Assembly (NCBI RefSeq): GCF_011806405.1 | Contig: NZ_JAATOW010000027.1 | Coordinates: forward strand, 1-54,781 | Source: Pseudooceanicola sp. HF7 | GTDB taxonomy: Bacteria; Pseudomonadota; Alphaproteobacteria; Rhodobacterales; Rhodobacteraceae | DNA length: 54,781 bases | Direction of reading: 5' to 3' | Shown here: in pieces, positions 45,416-53,588 of the stretch | How the letters are laid out: each line of letters starts with the position of its first letter | Position numbering within the stretch: the first letter of the stretch is position 1 | The notes under the pieces: model-generated | Seen by the model: only the letters and a program-made list of their open reading frames with translations | Database searches by the model: none | Told to the model about the DNA's origin: nothing | Position numbers and translations under genes: made by a program

Positions 45416-46368
45416 TCGCGGCCTCCCATTGCCAGGGTGCCGGCCCCGAAGGCGGCAAAGATCGCCCCCACCAGGAGCGAGCCGATCGCCACCAGCAGGA
45501 GCGCCAGCGCAGAGCCCAGCCCCTGGTCCGCCGTGCGGAAGAACTGGTCATAGATCGCGTTGGCGATGAAATCCTGGCTGCCGCCGCCCAGCATCGCGGG
45601 CATGGCGAAATCCGTCAGCGACAGGGTCGAGACCACCAGCGTCGCGCCGATCAGCCCGGGCCGCGCCATCGGCAGCACCACATGCCAGAGCACGCGCGCC
45701 CAGTTGGCGCCCAGGGATCCGGCGGCCGTCTCGACCTCGCGCGGGATGGCGGTCAGGGCGGGGGCCAGCAGCAGCACGGCGAAGGGCAGCATGTATTGCA
45801 CCAGCCCGAAGACCACCGTGGGGAAGGAAAAGAGCAGTCGCTGGCGCTCCACCCCGATCAGTTCCAGCGCATCGTTCACCAGCCCGGCATTGCCCAGGAT
45901 GATCAGCCAGCCATAGGCCCGCACCACCTGGCCGATGAAGAAAGGCAGGAAAAGGGCCACCAGAAGCGCCTTGCGGGTGAAGGCCGAATTCGTGCGCACC
46001 AGGATGTAGGAATAGGGAAAGGCCAGGATCAGCGTGAAGACCACGGTCAGGAAAGAGCCGTAAAGCGACCGCCAGATGACCTTCAGATAGGTCGCGCTGT
46101 CGGCCACCGTGCGGTAGTTCTCCAGCGTGTAGTCCTCGGACGGCAGGAAGGTGGAGCGGTCCAGCGTATGCAGGGAGCTTTCTGCGATCTGCACCATGCC
46201 AAGCACCAGCACCGCAACCAGCAAGAGCGCCGGCGCCAGCAGCAGCCAGCCCGTGAAAGGAGCCATGCGTCGGGGCCAGAGCACTCCGGCGGCCCCTTCC
46301 AGGGCATCCATCACATGCCAGCGCAGCGGGTAGCGCCTTTTGCCCTCAGGGCCGGTCACATCTGTCAT
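45412..46368 (-). CDS. ABC transporter permease, PotB-type
   Basis: A 318-residue permease with six or seven helices. The EAA loop reads VETAAGSLGANWARVLWHVVLPMARPGLIGATLV. A hydrophilic N-terminal stretch of about 35 residues precedes the first helix. Pairs with the overlapping PotC-type gene. A stem-loop separates it from the binding-protein gene. Confidence 0.88.
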   Translation of the reverse strand: MTDVTGPEGKRRYPLRWHVMDALEGAAGVLWPRRMAPFTGWLLLAPALLLVAVLVLGMVQIAESSLHTLDRSTFLPSEDYTLENYRTVADSATYLKVIWRSLYGSFLTVVFTLILAFPYSYILVRTNSAFTRKALLVALFLPFFIGQVVRAYGWLIILGNAGLVNDALELIGVERQRLLFSFPTVVFGLVQYMLPFAVLLLAPALTAIPREVETAAGSLGANWARVLWHVVLPMARPGLIGATLVVSTLSLTDFAMPAMLGGGSQDFIANAIYDQFFRTADQGLGSALALLLVAIGSLLVGAIFAAFGAGTLAMGGRE

Positions 46369-46395
46369 CCGGAACGTACCAATTCTTCCATAGTC

Positions 46396-46421
46396 GGGCG
46401 CGCCGAAACCCCGGCGCGCCC
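46396..46421 (-). terminator. Stem-loop between binding-protein and permease genes
   Basis: GGGCGCGCC and GGCGCGCCC form a perfect 9-bp stem with an 8-nt loop in the 64-nt gap. There is no T run, so it probably stabilises the upstream message or partly stops transcription. This would give more binding protein than permease, as seen in other ABC operons. Confidence 0.55.
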
Positions 46422-46432
46422 TGCCGGGCCGG

Positions 46433-47539
46433 TCAGCCCTGCATGATTTCCTTGAACTTGGAGAACCACTCGCTCTCGTTCTCCACCTGCACGGCAGAGG
46501 AGATGCGGATCAGGTGCTCGAAATCCTCGGGCTCGGTGGGATAGGAGGGATCGCCCGCCAGCCCTTCCGGCGGGGTCAGGCCCGGCACGACGCCCGGCAG
46601 GCCCAGGCCGTCAAGCCAGGTCTGCTGTGCCTGGGCGGTGATGGCGAAGTTGATGTACTGCTTGGCCCAGTAAAGCTCGTTCTCCGGCAGACCCTTGGGG
46701 ATCCACAGGCCGTCTGTGTCGAACTTGCAGCCCTCTACCGGGACGGTCCATTCGATCGGCACGCCGTTACGTTTGGCCGCCAGCGCGTTGGTGGAGATGG
46801 TGCAGGCCGCGTCGATCTCGTCGTTCTGGAACCAGGCGGTGAAATCGGGGTCTTCGCCCAGAAGCGGCTCCTGCGCCTTCATCTGCTCGACGAAATCCCA
46901 GCAGGGGCCCATGTCGTCCGGGATCCCTTCAAGGGAGCCGCCGCCGGCCACCTGCGCCGGGAAGTGGAAGCCGATGCCATCGTTGTAAAGCGCGATGCGG
47001 CCCTTGAACTTGGGATCCAGCAGATCCTTCCAAGAGGTCGGGGGACCATCGGGGAAGGCCTCGGGACGGTAGGCCAGCACGTAGACATAGCCGTAGGTGT
47101 TGACGATCGGGTAACCCTCCAGCCCGACGGGCTTGGCCAGGTCGGTCGTCTCGGCAAGGTTGGAGAGATCGGACAGATCCTCCGTCACGCCGCGCAGGGC
47201 GGACTTGGTCGCATTGGTAGTCGTATCCCAGTTGATGTGGATCGGCGGGATGCGGTTCTGCGCGACGGCGGCCCAGACCTTGGGCTGGATCTCGTTGTCC
47301 TCGGTCAGGTCGTGGCGCACGGCGATGCCGGTCATCTCGGTGAAGGGATCGGACACGCCCTTCTTGAGCGCTTCCACCCATTCGCCGCCCCAGGCGCGCA
47401 CGATAATTTCAGAGGGTTTCTCGGGTTCCTGCGCGAACAGGCGCGTTGCGGGCAAGGTTCCCAGCATCGCCGCGCCGCCGGTCATCGCCCCGGCCCTCAG
47501 GATCGTGCGCCGCGAGACGCTGCCTTTCAGATTGGTCAT
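46433..47539 (-). CDS. ABC transporter substrate-binding protein, PotD-type, Tat signal
   Basis: A 368-residue periplasmic binding protein. The N terminus has a twin-arginine motif (VSRRTILRAG) and a hydrophobic stretch ending FAQ, a Tat-type signal. The mature part starts EIIVRAWGGEWVEALKKGVSDPFTEMTGIAVRHD, as in PotD and related putrescine/spermidine-type proteins, but the substrate pocket cannot be assigned by eye. In context it should bind DHPS or a related small polyol. Start ATG at 47539; the longer frame to 47674 is not supported. Confidence 0.88.
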   Translation of the reverse strand: MTNLKGSVSRRTILRAGAMTGGAAMLGTLPATRLFAQEPEKPSEIIVRAWGGEWVEALKKGVSDPFTEMTGIAVRHDLTEDNEIQPKVWAAVAQNRIPPIHINWDTTTNATKSALRGVTEDLSDLSNLAETTDLAKPVGLEGYPIVNTYGYVYVLAYRPEAFPDGPPTSWKDLLDPKFKGRIALYNDGIGFHFPAQVAGGGSLEGIPDDMGPCWDFVEQMKAQEPLLGEDPDFTAWFQNDEIDAACTISTNALAAKRNGVPIEWTVPVEGCKFDTDGLWIPKGLPENELYWAKQYINFAITAQAQQTWLDGLGLPGVVPGLTPPEGLAGDPSYPTEPEDFEHLIRISSAVQVENESEWFSKFKEIMQG

Positions 47540-47579
47540 GTTCTCTCTCCTGTCGTGAAGTCTTTTGTTGGTGCGGATC

Positions 47580-48710
47580 TTATCGCGCGGCGCGGAAGAT
47601 CCGAAGATCCCGCGCCCGCCAGCCGAAGTGGACCTCCGATCCGATCTCGAAAAGATCGAAGGCATCGGGATCATGGTAGTAAACCTGGATATCGACGCCG
47701 GGCAGCGCCGGGCAGTTCAGCACGTAGAGCAGCCGTTCCCCTTCGAAGATCATGTCGCTGACGTGCCCGGTCAGGCGCGTGTCGCAATCGGCAACGGCCT
47801 GCGCACTGCGCCCCAGCCGGATCTGTTCGGCCCGGATCCCGCCGCGCACCGGCGTGCCCGCGGCGATATCGGTCATATGCGTGCCGGCACATCGGGTCCC
47901 CTGGATTTCCACGCCCCCCTCCGTCGCGCTGCCGTCAAGGAAGGTGGAGACACCGACGAACCCGGCCACGAAATCGTTCGCGGGCTGCTGGTAAAGGGCC
48001 ACAGGGGTCGCCTTCTGCTGGATCTTGCCGCCATCCATCACGATGATCTCATCCGAAACCACAAGCGCCTCGCGCTGGTCATGGGTGACGTTGATCGTGG
48101 TCACGCCCAGCTCTTTCTGGATGCGGCGGAACTCCAGCTGCATCTCCTCTCGCAGCTTGCGGTCTAGCGCGGCAAGGGGTTCATCCAGCAGCAGCAACTC
48201 CGGCTCGAAGACCAGGGCGCGGGCGATGGCGACGCGCTGTTGCTGCCCGCCTGACAGCTCATGGATCCGCCGGTCGCGGTAATCGCCCAGCTTCACCAGG
48301 TCCAGGAAGTCGGATACGCGCGCCGGGATGCCCTTGGGGTTCCAGCGCCGCATCTTCAGCGGAAAGGCGACGTTTTCGGCGGCGGTCATATGCGGGAAGA
48401 GCGCCAGTTTCTGGAACACCATCCCGATCGAGCGGCGATGCGGCGGCAGGGCATCGACCGGCTGGCCGTTGATCGTGATCTCGCCCGCCGTCGGCTTGAG
48501 GAAGCCCGCGATCATGTGCAGCAGCGTCGTCTTGCCGGACCCGGAGGGGCCAAGGACCGTCAGGAACCGGCCGGTCTCAAGGTCGAAACGAGCGCTGTCC
48601 ACTGCCTTCGTACCCGACCCGAAATCCATCGAGACATCGTGCACCCGCACGGTCAAGGCCGTCTCTTCCATCGTCTGTCTTTCCGCTGCTTGCACGTCCG
48701 TGATCCGCAT
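47580..48710 (-). CDS. ABC transporter ATP-binding protein, PotA-type
   Basis: A 376-residue ATPase: Walker A GPSGSGKTT near residue 54, Q-loop FQKLALFPH, signature LSGGQQQRV, Walker B LLLLDEPLAALD, and the switch His in NVTHDQREAL, followed by a C-terminal TOBE-type domain. It energises the linked importer. Start at ATG 48710; a Met 13 codons further in (48671) is an alternative. First gene of the seven-gene unit, 50 nt downstream of a GTATAGAC operator. Confidence 0.9.
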   Translation of the reverse strand: MRITDVQAAERQTMEETALTVRVHDVSMDFGSGTKAVDSARFDLETGRFLTVLGPSGSGKTTLLHMIAGFLKPTAGEITINGQPVDALPPHRRSIGMVFQKLALFPHMTAAENVAFPLKMRRWNPKGIPARVSDFLDLVKLGDYRDRRIHELSGGQQQRVAIARALVFEPELLLLDEPLAALDRKLREEMQLEFRRIQKELGVTTINVTHDQREALVVSDEIIVMDGGKIQQKATPVALYQQPANDFVAGFVGVSTFLDGSATEGGVEIQGTRCAGTHMTDIAAGTPVRGGIRAEQIRLGRSAQAVADCDTRLTGHVSDMIFEGERLLYVLNCPALPGVDIQVYYHDPDAFDLFEIGSEVHFGWRARDLRIFRAAR

Positions 48711-48758
48711 TTCCCGCCGCTGCCCGGCTTGCCCAAGGGTAATCCCCTTGCGAATTTA

Positions 48759-48770
48759 ATGTATAGACTT
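48759..48770. promoter_or_regulatory. HutC-type operator upstream of the ABC/dehydrogenase operon
   Basis: GTATAGAC (48761-48768) fits the HutC consensus GTMTAKAC. On minus it reads GTCTATACAT, identical over ten bases to the site at 49633-49647. The TATAC within it may be part of a -10 element for the ATP-binding protein gene 50 nt away. Confidence 0.65.
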
Positions 48771-48796
48771 GTGCATATGTCTTCTCTGCCCGCGCC

Positions 48797-49573
48797 TCAG
48801 ATGGACGCCAGGTAGCCACCGTCTATGCCCAAACATTGACCAGTTACATAGGCAGAGGCGCCGGAGCCGAAAAAGACCACCGCGCCAACCAGATCACGCA
48901 GTTCACCGAAGCGGCCAAGCGGGATCTTTCCCAGCATCGCGTCGCGCCAAGCCGGGTCTTCGTAGAAGGCTTCAGTCAGGGCGGTGCGGAAATAGCCTGG
49001 CGCAATGGCGTTGACCCGCACGCCGCGCCCGGCCCATTCGCTGGCCAGCGCCCGTGTCATGCCCAGAAGGCCGGTCTTGGACGATCCATAGGGCGTGGCC
49101 GTCGGCACCCCCACGAAAGAGGTCAGCGAGGCCAGGTTGACGATGCTGCCCTGCCCGCGGGCCAGCATCTGGCTGCCAATGACCTGGGCGGTGAAGAACG
49201 CGCCCTTCAGGTTGGTGTCCACGATCCGGTCCCAAAGCGCCTCGTCCACGTCTTCAGAGGGGCGGATTTCTTCATAGCCGGCATTGTTCACCAAGAGATC
49301 GACAGGCGCGAGGGCGCCCAGACGCTCCCTCACCTGCGCCACGTCACGTTGATCGAAGGCGATGCATTCGACCTGACGGCCCGCCTCCCGGACGGCTTGT
49401 GCGGTCTCTTCAAGGCTCGCGGCATCGCGGGCGGTCAGCACCAGGTCCGCGCCAGCCTGCGCCAGGCCAAGCGCCAGCGCCTGCCCGATCCCCCGGCTGG
49501 CACCCGTGACCAGGGCGCGCTTTCCCTCAAGCGAATAGAGGGTCGTCAGGAAATCGGCGGGTGCTGTGCTCAT
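48797..49573 (-). CDS. hpsO: SDR-family dehydrogenase, HpsO-like
   Basis: A 258-residue classical SDR: TGASRGIG (23-30), NNAG in LLVNNAGYEE, Ser in VNLASLTSF and the catalytic YGSSK, with the GYFRTALTEAFYED substrate loop. It resembles gluconate 5-dehydrogenase-type SDRs. Next to HisD-like and Zn-ADH genes it corresponds to HpsO, the second DHPS 2-dehydrogenase. It has its own upstream operator and is followed by a second operator before the ABC genes, so it may be transcribed separately or with them. Confidence 0.75.
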   Translation of the reverse strand: MSTAPADFLTTLYSLEGKRALVTGASRGIGQALALGLAQAGADLVLTARDAASLEETAQAVREAGRQVECIAFDQRDVAQVRERLGALAPVDLLVNNAGYEEIRPSEDVDEALWDRIVDTNLKGAFFTAQVIGSQMLARGQGSIVNLASLTSFVGVPTATPYGSSKTGLLGMTRALASEWAGRGVRVNAIAPGYFRTALTEAFYEDPAWRDAMLGKIPLGRFGELRDLVGAVVFFGSGASAYVTGQCLGIDGGYLASI

Positions 49574-49632
49574 GCGGCTCTCCGGTCCAGGCGCGGCCCC
49601 CGGGCTTTCGGCCCGGGAACGTGGCGCGAGGG

Positions 49633-49647
49633 ATGTATAGACAAGTC
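49633..49647. promoter_or_regulatory. HutC-type operator upstream of hpsO
   Basis: ATGTATAGACAAGTC: GTATAGAC at 49635-49642, identical in the 8-bp core to the site at 48761, 62 nt before the SDR start. On minus TGTCTATACATCC may include the -10. Confidence 0.65.
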
Positions 49648-49743
49648 CACCCGATCGTGCCGCTGCCGCCGCACTGCGGTCAAGTCAGCCTGCGCCTTTG
49701 CACAAATCCCGCGCCCGACCGCCCGCGCCTGACCGGAGGGGGC

Positions 49744-50577
49744 TCAGTTGCCTTCGAACTCGTCCGGGTTGGGGCCGATCCGCCCATCTTCCTGGTCAAG
49801 ACCGGCGATGGCCGCCATGTCCGCCTCCGTGAGCGTGATGTCGAGCGTGTCGAAGTTCTCCTTCAGCCGGCCCGCATTGGTGGAGCGCGGGATGACAGAG
49901 ACGCCCAGCTGCAGGTGCCAGCGCAGGATCACCTGGGCCGGGGTGCATCCGATCCGCTCTGCGATCGCCTTGATCTCGGGCGCCTCGAACATGGTCATCC
50001 GCCCCAGCGGCGACCAGCTTTGCGTCAACACGCCGCGCTCTTCATCCGCGGCCCGCATCTGCGCCTGCTGGAAAGCCGGGTGCAGCTCGATCTGGTTCAG
50101 CGCGGGGGCCTCTCCCAGCTCCTTGATCACGCGATCCAGGTGGGCGTCCTGGAAGTTCGACACCCCGGCAGAGCGGATCTGCCCATCTGCGCGCGCGTCC
50201 ATCAGGGCGCGGTAGGTTTCAACGTACTTGTCCTGGGCGGGGCACGGCCAGTGGATCAGGCAAAGGTCCAGGTACTCCACCCCGATGCGCTTCAGGCTGC
50301 CTTCCACCGCGCGGCGCGTGGCATCATAGCCCTGGTCCTCGTTCCAGACCTTCGAGGTCACGAAGAGTTCGTCCCGCGCCACGCCAGAGGCCCGGATCCC
50401 CTCGCCCATCCCGGCCTCGTTGCCGTAGATGCGCGCGCCGTCGATCAGCCGGTAGCCGATACCGATCGCGGTAGAGACGACATCCGCGACGCTCTCTTCC
50501 GGCACTTGCCAGACACCCAGCCCCAGCCGGGGGATCGTCTTGCCGTCATTCAGGGAAAGGGGGGCGAGGTCAGCCAT
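49744..50577 (-). CDS. Aldo/keto reductase
   Basis: A 277-residue AKR of the 2,5-diketo-D-gluconate reductase group. Catalytic set: Asp and Tyr in LIDGARIYGNEAG, Lys in VTSKVWNED, His in LIHWPCP, then IPRSTNAGRLKENF for NADPH binding. The usual DTA is DGA here. Substrate unknown; it could belong to the adjacent catabolic island, but its own 170-nt upstream gap and lack of an operator make that unsure. Confidence 0.9.
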   Translation of the reverse strand: MADLAPLSLNDGKTIPRLGLGVWQVPEESVADVVSTAIGIGYRLIDGARIYGNEAGMGEGIRASGVARDELFVTSKVWNEDQGYDATRRAVEGSLKRIGVEYLDLCLIHWPCPAQDKYVETYRALMDARADGQIRSAGVSNFQDAHLDRVIKELGEAPALNQIELHPAFQQAQMRAADEERGVLTQSWSPLGRMTMFEAPEIKAIAERIGCTPAQVILRWHLQLGVSVIPRSTNAGRLKENFDTLDITLTEADMAAIAGLDQEDGRIGPNPDEFEGN

Positions 50578-50757
50578 GGGGGATCTCCGGTGCTGGTGTT
50601 TCAGGGGGCACCGTGACGGGCGCCCCGCATCCTACCTAGGGCGTTCCCCGCCCAAAGGAAATGCGCGCCCCCGGGATGCCGCTTTCCCCCGCCCGCCAGA
50701 ATGCTAGCATCGCGCCGCCACACGCCCGCCCAGAGGCCCGATCCCAAGGAGCTCACG

Positions 50758-51189
50758 ATGCCCACGCCAATTCCCGCCGTCCTGGCCGTCGTCCCGCGCG
50801 GCGAAGAGATCCTGCTGGTGCGCCGCGCCAATCCACCGGATGCGGGCCTCTGGGGATTTCCCGGCGGCCATATCGACCCCGGCGAGCCGCTGGCAGAGGC
50901 CGCCCTGCGCGAACTGCAGGAGGAAACCGGGATCACCGCTGACAGCGGCCCGGTCATCGACGCGCTGGACGCCTTCGACCGGCAGGCAGGCACCCTTCGC
51001 CGTCATTTCATCCTCGTCGCGGTGCTGTGCCATTACAGGGAGGGAATCCCCCAGGCCGCCGACGACGCGCTTGAGGCCACCTGGGTCCCGATCACGAAAT
51101 TGCGATCCGGTGCGCTGGACCTCAGCAAGGACGTTCTGCGCATCGCAGAGGCCGCCATCGCGATGCAACTCCACCCGCCAAGTGACTGA
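50758..51189 (+). CDS. Nudix hydrolase
   Basis: A 143-residue protein with the complete Nudix box GGHIDPGEPLAEAALRELQEETGI (about residues 38-61). It opens with IPAVLAVVPRGEEILLVRRANPP, typical of ADP-ribose pyrophosphatase- or MutT-like members acting on nucleoside diphosphates linked to another moiety. Substrate not deducible. The ATG at 50758 has AAGGAG six bases upstream. Divergent from the aldo/keto reductase. Confidence 0.9.
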   Translation: MPTPIPAVLAVVPRGEEILLVRRANPPDAGLWGFPGGHIDPGEPLAEAALRELQEETGITADSGPVIDALDAFDRQAGTLRRHFILVAVLCHYREGIPQAADDALEATWVPITKLRSGALDLSKDVLRIAEAAIAMQLHPPSD

Positions 51190-51634
51190 TATTTCTTGAA
51201 ATCCGGAAATTGGAATACAATAGAAAAGCCTAGACAGCGGGCATCTGAGTAATTTAGTCAAGTAATTGATTTTAATAGATATTAATGTGGACCCTAGCGG
51301 CATTTCGGTTTACGAAAGGTGACGTCGACAGCCAGCCAGCCCCGTGCAAGCCAGCCAATCGCACGCTCCCGCCAGCCCGAAGACGCGCCACGCAGCAGAT
51401 GCCACGTAGCCGGACCCATTGGTCCCGTCTCAGCAAGCCAGGGATACCCCTCTCCAGATTGATGCCACCTCTTCAGGCACCCAGGCGGCGCAAACCCGCT
51501 TTCCGCAGCGTCGCGGCACTTTCTTCTTGCCTTTTTGCGAATGCTTCGCAAACTCATTTAAGAAAGATTGACCCGGCCTCGCCGGAAATCGCCCATGCCG
51601 GCCCGTCCGGACAGTCTGACCTGAAGGATCCCTT
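51190..51634 (+). other. Intergenic region upstream of sitA
   Basis: This 445-nt gap starts with a clearly AT-rich stretch (about 51190-51290, with TAATTTAGTCAAGTAATTG and TTTTAATAGATATTAATG), unusual in this window, followed by GC-rich sequence, and ends with the palindrome at 51534-51552 and the sitA leader. A plus frame open through the right part into sitA is probably non-coding. Confidence 0.5.
51534..51552. promoter_or_regulatory. Fur/Mur-like operator upstream of sitA
   Basis: A perfect 19-bp palindrome, TTTGCGAA-TGC-TTCGCAAA, 82 nt before the sitA ATG. Size and symmetry fit the Mur (manganese-responsive Fur homologue) boxes that control sitABCD in alphaproteobacteria. No fur/mur gene is in the window. 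Confidence 0.6.
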
Positions 51635-52537
51635 ATGCCCGCGCTCCACCGCCCTGCCCTCGCACTTGCCCTGGCCTGCCTCCTGCCTGCGGCCAGTGCC
51701 CAGGCGGCCGACAAGCTCAAGGTCGTGACCACCTTTACCGTCATCGCGGACATGGCCGCCCAGGTGGCGGGCGATGCGGCCGAGATCGTGTCGATCACCA
51801 AGCCCGGCGCAGAGATTCACGGTTATGAGCCCACCCCGCGCGATATCGTCGGGGCGCATGACGCGGACCTCGTGCTTTACAACGGGCTCAACCTTGAGCT
51901 CTGGTTCGACCAGTTCATCCGCAACCTGGGCGACATCCCCTCTGTCACCATCTCCGAAGGGATCGACCCGATGCCCATCGCCCTCGGCGCTTACGAGGGC
52001 AAACCGAACCCCCATGCCTGGATGGGCCTGGAAAACGCGCAGATCTACATCGACAACATCGCCACCGCGCTCTCGGACGCGGATCCCGCACACGCCGACA
52101 CCTATGCCGCCAATGCGCAAGCCTACAAGGACCAGATCGGAGCCACGATCGAACCGCTCAAGGACCGCGTGGCAGAGATCCCGGAAGATCAGCGCTGGCT
52201 GGTGACCTGCGAGGGGGCGTTCTCCTACCTCGCGCGCGATTTCGACATGCAGGAGCTCTTCCTCTGGCCGATCAACGCAGACCAGACCGGCACCCCGCAG
52301 CAGGTCCGTCAGGTGATCGACGGGGTGCGCGAACATGACATTCCCGTGGTCTTCTGCGAAAGCACCGTCAACACCAAGCCCGCCCAGCAGGTCGCCCGTG
52401 AAACCGGCGCGCACTACGGGGGCGTTCTTTACGTCGACAGCCTCTCCGAAGCGGGTGGCCCCGTGCCAAGCTACCTTGACCTGCTGCGCGTGACCTCGCA
52501 GACCATTGCCGACGGTCTCGAAGCCGGCATGCAATAA
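51635..52537 (+). CDS. sitA: Manganese/iron ABC transporter, metal-binding protein SitA
   Basis: A 300-residue cluster A-I binding protein with a signal peptide (about 1-25, ending SAQAA). Likely metal ligands: His in AEIHGYEP, His in NPHAWMG, Glu in TCEGAFSYL and Asp in YVDSLSE. This His-His-Glu-Asp set favours Mn(II)/Fe(II) over the His-rich loop of zinc-specific ZnuA, which is absent. First gene of sitABCD; a Mur-like palindrome precedes it. Start ATG 51635. Confidence 0.92.
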   Translation: MPALHRPALALALACLLPAASAQAADKLKVVTTFTVIADMAAQVAGDAAEIVSITKPGAEIHGYEPTPRDIVGAHDADLVLYNGLNLELWFDQFIRNLGDIPSVTISEGIDPMPIALGAYEGKPNPHAWMGLENAQIYIDNIATALSDADPAHADTYAANAQAYKDQIGATIEPLKDRVAEIPEDQRWLVTCEGAFSYLARDFDMQELFLWPINADQTGTPQQVRQVIDGVREHDIPVVFCESTVNTKPAQQVARETGAHYGGVLYVDSLSEAGGPVPSYLDLLRVTSQTIADGLEAGMQ

Positions 52538-52561
52538 GAACGCAGAGCCAGGAAGCATATT

Positions 52562-53461
52562 TTGACCAGCCAAGCTCCCATGAAAGACACCCGCAACATG
52601 GCCTTCGACGGCATCCGCGCGGCCCATGTCTCTGTCACCTACCGCAACGGCCACACCGCCCTGCGCGATGCCACCTTCGAAATCCCGCGCGGCACGATCA
52701 CCGCTCTTGTGGGCGTGAACGGTGCCGGCAAATCCACCCTCTTCAAGGCCATCATGGGGTTCGTCCCCGCCTCCTCGGGCGAAATCTCCCTGCTGGGGAT
52801 GTCCGTCCGGGAGGCCTTGAAGAAGAACCTGGTCGCCTATGTCCCCCAGTCCGAAGAAGTCGACTGGGCCTTCCCTGTCCTTGTCGAGGACGTGGTGATG
52901 ATGGGACGCTACGGCCACATGGGCTTCCTGCGCCGCCCCAGGAAACAGGACCACGCCGCCGTCGACCAGGCCCTGGCCCGCGTCAACATGACCGACTACC
53001 GCCACCGCCAGATCGGAGAGCTTTCGGGCGGGCAGAAGAAACGCGTCTTCCTCGCCCGCGCCCTGGCGCAGGAAGGCCAGGTCATCCTGCTGGACGAGCC
53101 CTTCACCGGGGTCGACGTGAAGACCGAGGAACAGATCATTGCCCTCCTGCGCGACCTGCGCGACGAGGGCCGTGTCATGCTGGTCTCCACCCACAACCTC
53201 GGCTCCGTGCCTGAGTTCTGCGACCGCACCGTTCTGATCAAGGGCACCGTCCTGGCCTATGGCCCGACGGAAGAAACCTTCAATCACAAGAACCTCGAAA
53301 GCGCCTTCGGCGGCGTGCTGCGCCATATCACCATCGGCGGCGCGGCCCTGCACGACGATGACGACCCGCGCGAGGTGCGCATCTTCTCCGATGATGAGCG
53401 TCCCCTGGTCCATTACGGCGACCAGCTGCACCGCCGCGAGCCGAAGGAAGAAGACCGATGA
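52562..53461 (+). CDS. sitB: Manganese/iron ABC transporter, ATP-binding protein SitB
   Basis: A 299-residue ATPase with Walker [10 protein letters not shown], signature [15 protein letters not shown], Walker [13 protein letters not shown] and switch His in STHN. The start is probably TTG at 52562, since AGGAAG lies six bases upstream, whereas the in-frame ATG codons at 52580 and 52598 have no such site. It follows sitA by 24 nt. The acidic C-terminal tail ([17 protein letters not shown]) is longer than in most relatives. Confidence 0.92.
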   Translation: MTSQAPMKDTRNMAFDGIRAAHVSVTYRNGHTALRDATFEIPRGTITALVGVNGAGKSTLFKAIMGFVPASSGEISLLGMSVREALKKNLVAYVPQSEEVDWAFPVLVEDVVMMGRYGHMGFLRRPRKQDHAAVDQALARVNMTDYRHRQIGELSGGQKKRVFLARALAQEGQVILLDEPFTGVDVKTEEQIIALLRDLRDEGRVMLVSTHNLGSVPEFCDRTVLIKGTVLAYGPTEETFNHKNLESAFGGVLRHITIGGAALHDDDDPREVRIFSDDERPLVHYGDQLHRREPKEEDR

Positions 53462-53507
53462 TCCTCCCCACCGTCCGGAGGCCGCACGGCCGCCCCCTCG
53501 CCCGGTC

Positions 53508-53575
53508 CGGATCCGCTTCATCTGGCCGGAAATACTTCGGGGGAGTCCCCGCAGGGGACGGGGGCAGCGCCCCCC
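53508..53575 (-). repeat. REP-like repeat with two hairpins in the sitB-sitC gap
   Basis: The minus strand of 53508-53543 carries the same core as 3838-3879 (GAAGTATTTCCGGCCAGATG then AAG and GGATCCG). Adjacent are two perfect hairpins: GTCCCC-GCA-GGGGAC (53545-53559) and GGGGGC-AGC-GCCCCC (53560-53574). Unlike the other copies it lies inside an operon, separating sitB from sitC by 127 nt, and may alter expression of the permeases. Confidence 0.8.
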
Positions 53576-53588
53576 GCGCCGGTGGCCG

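Noticed and set aside
44618-48710. Polyamine uptake operon
   Set aside because: The components are of the Pot type, but the operon continues into hpsN- and hpsP-like genes; many Pot-type systems carry other small substrates.
51285-51728. Open frame running into sitA
   Set aside because: It covers the palindrome and the sitA signal peptide in another frame, and its sequence is Arg/Pro/Ser-rich without motifs.
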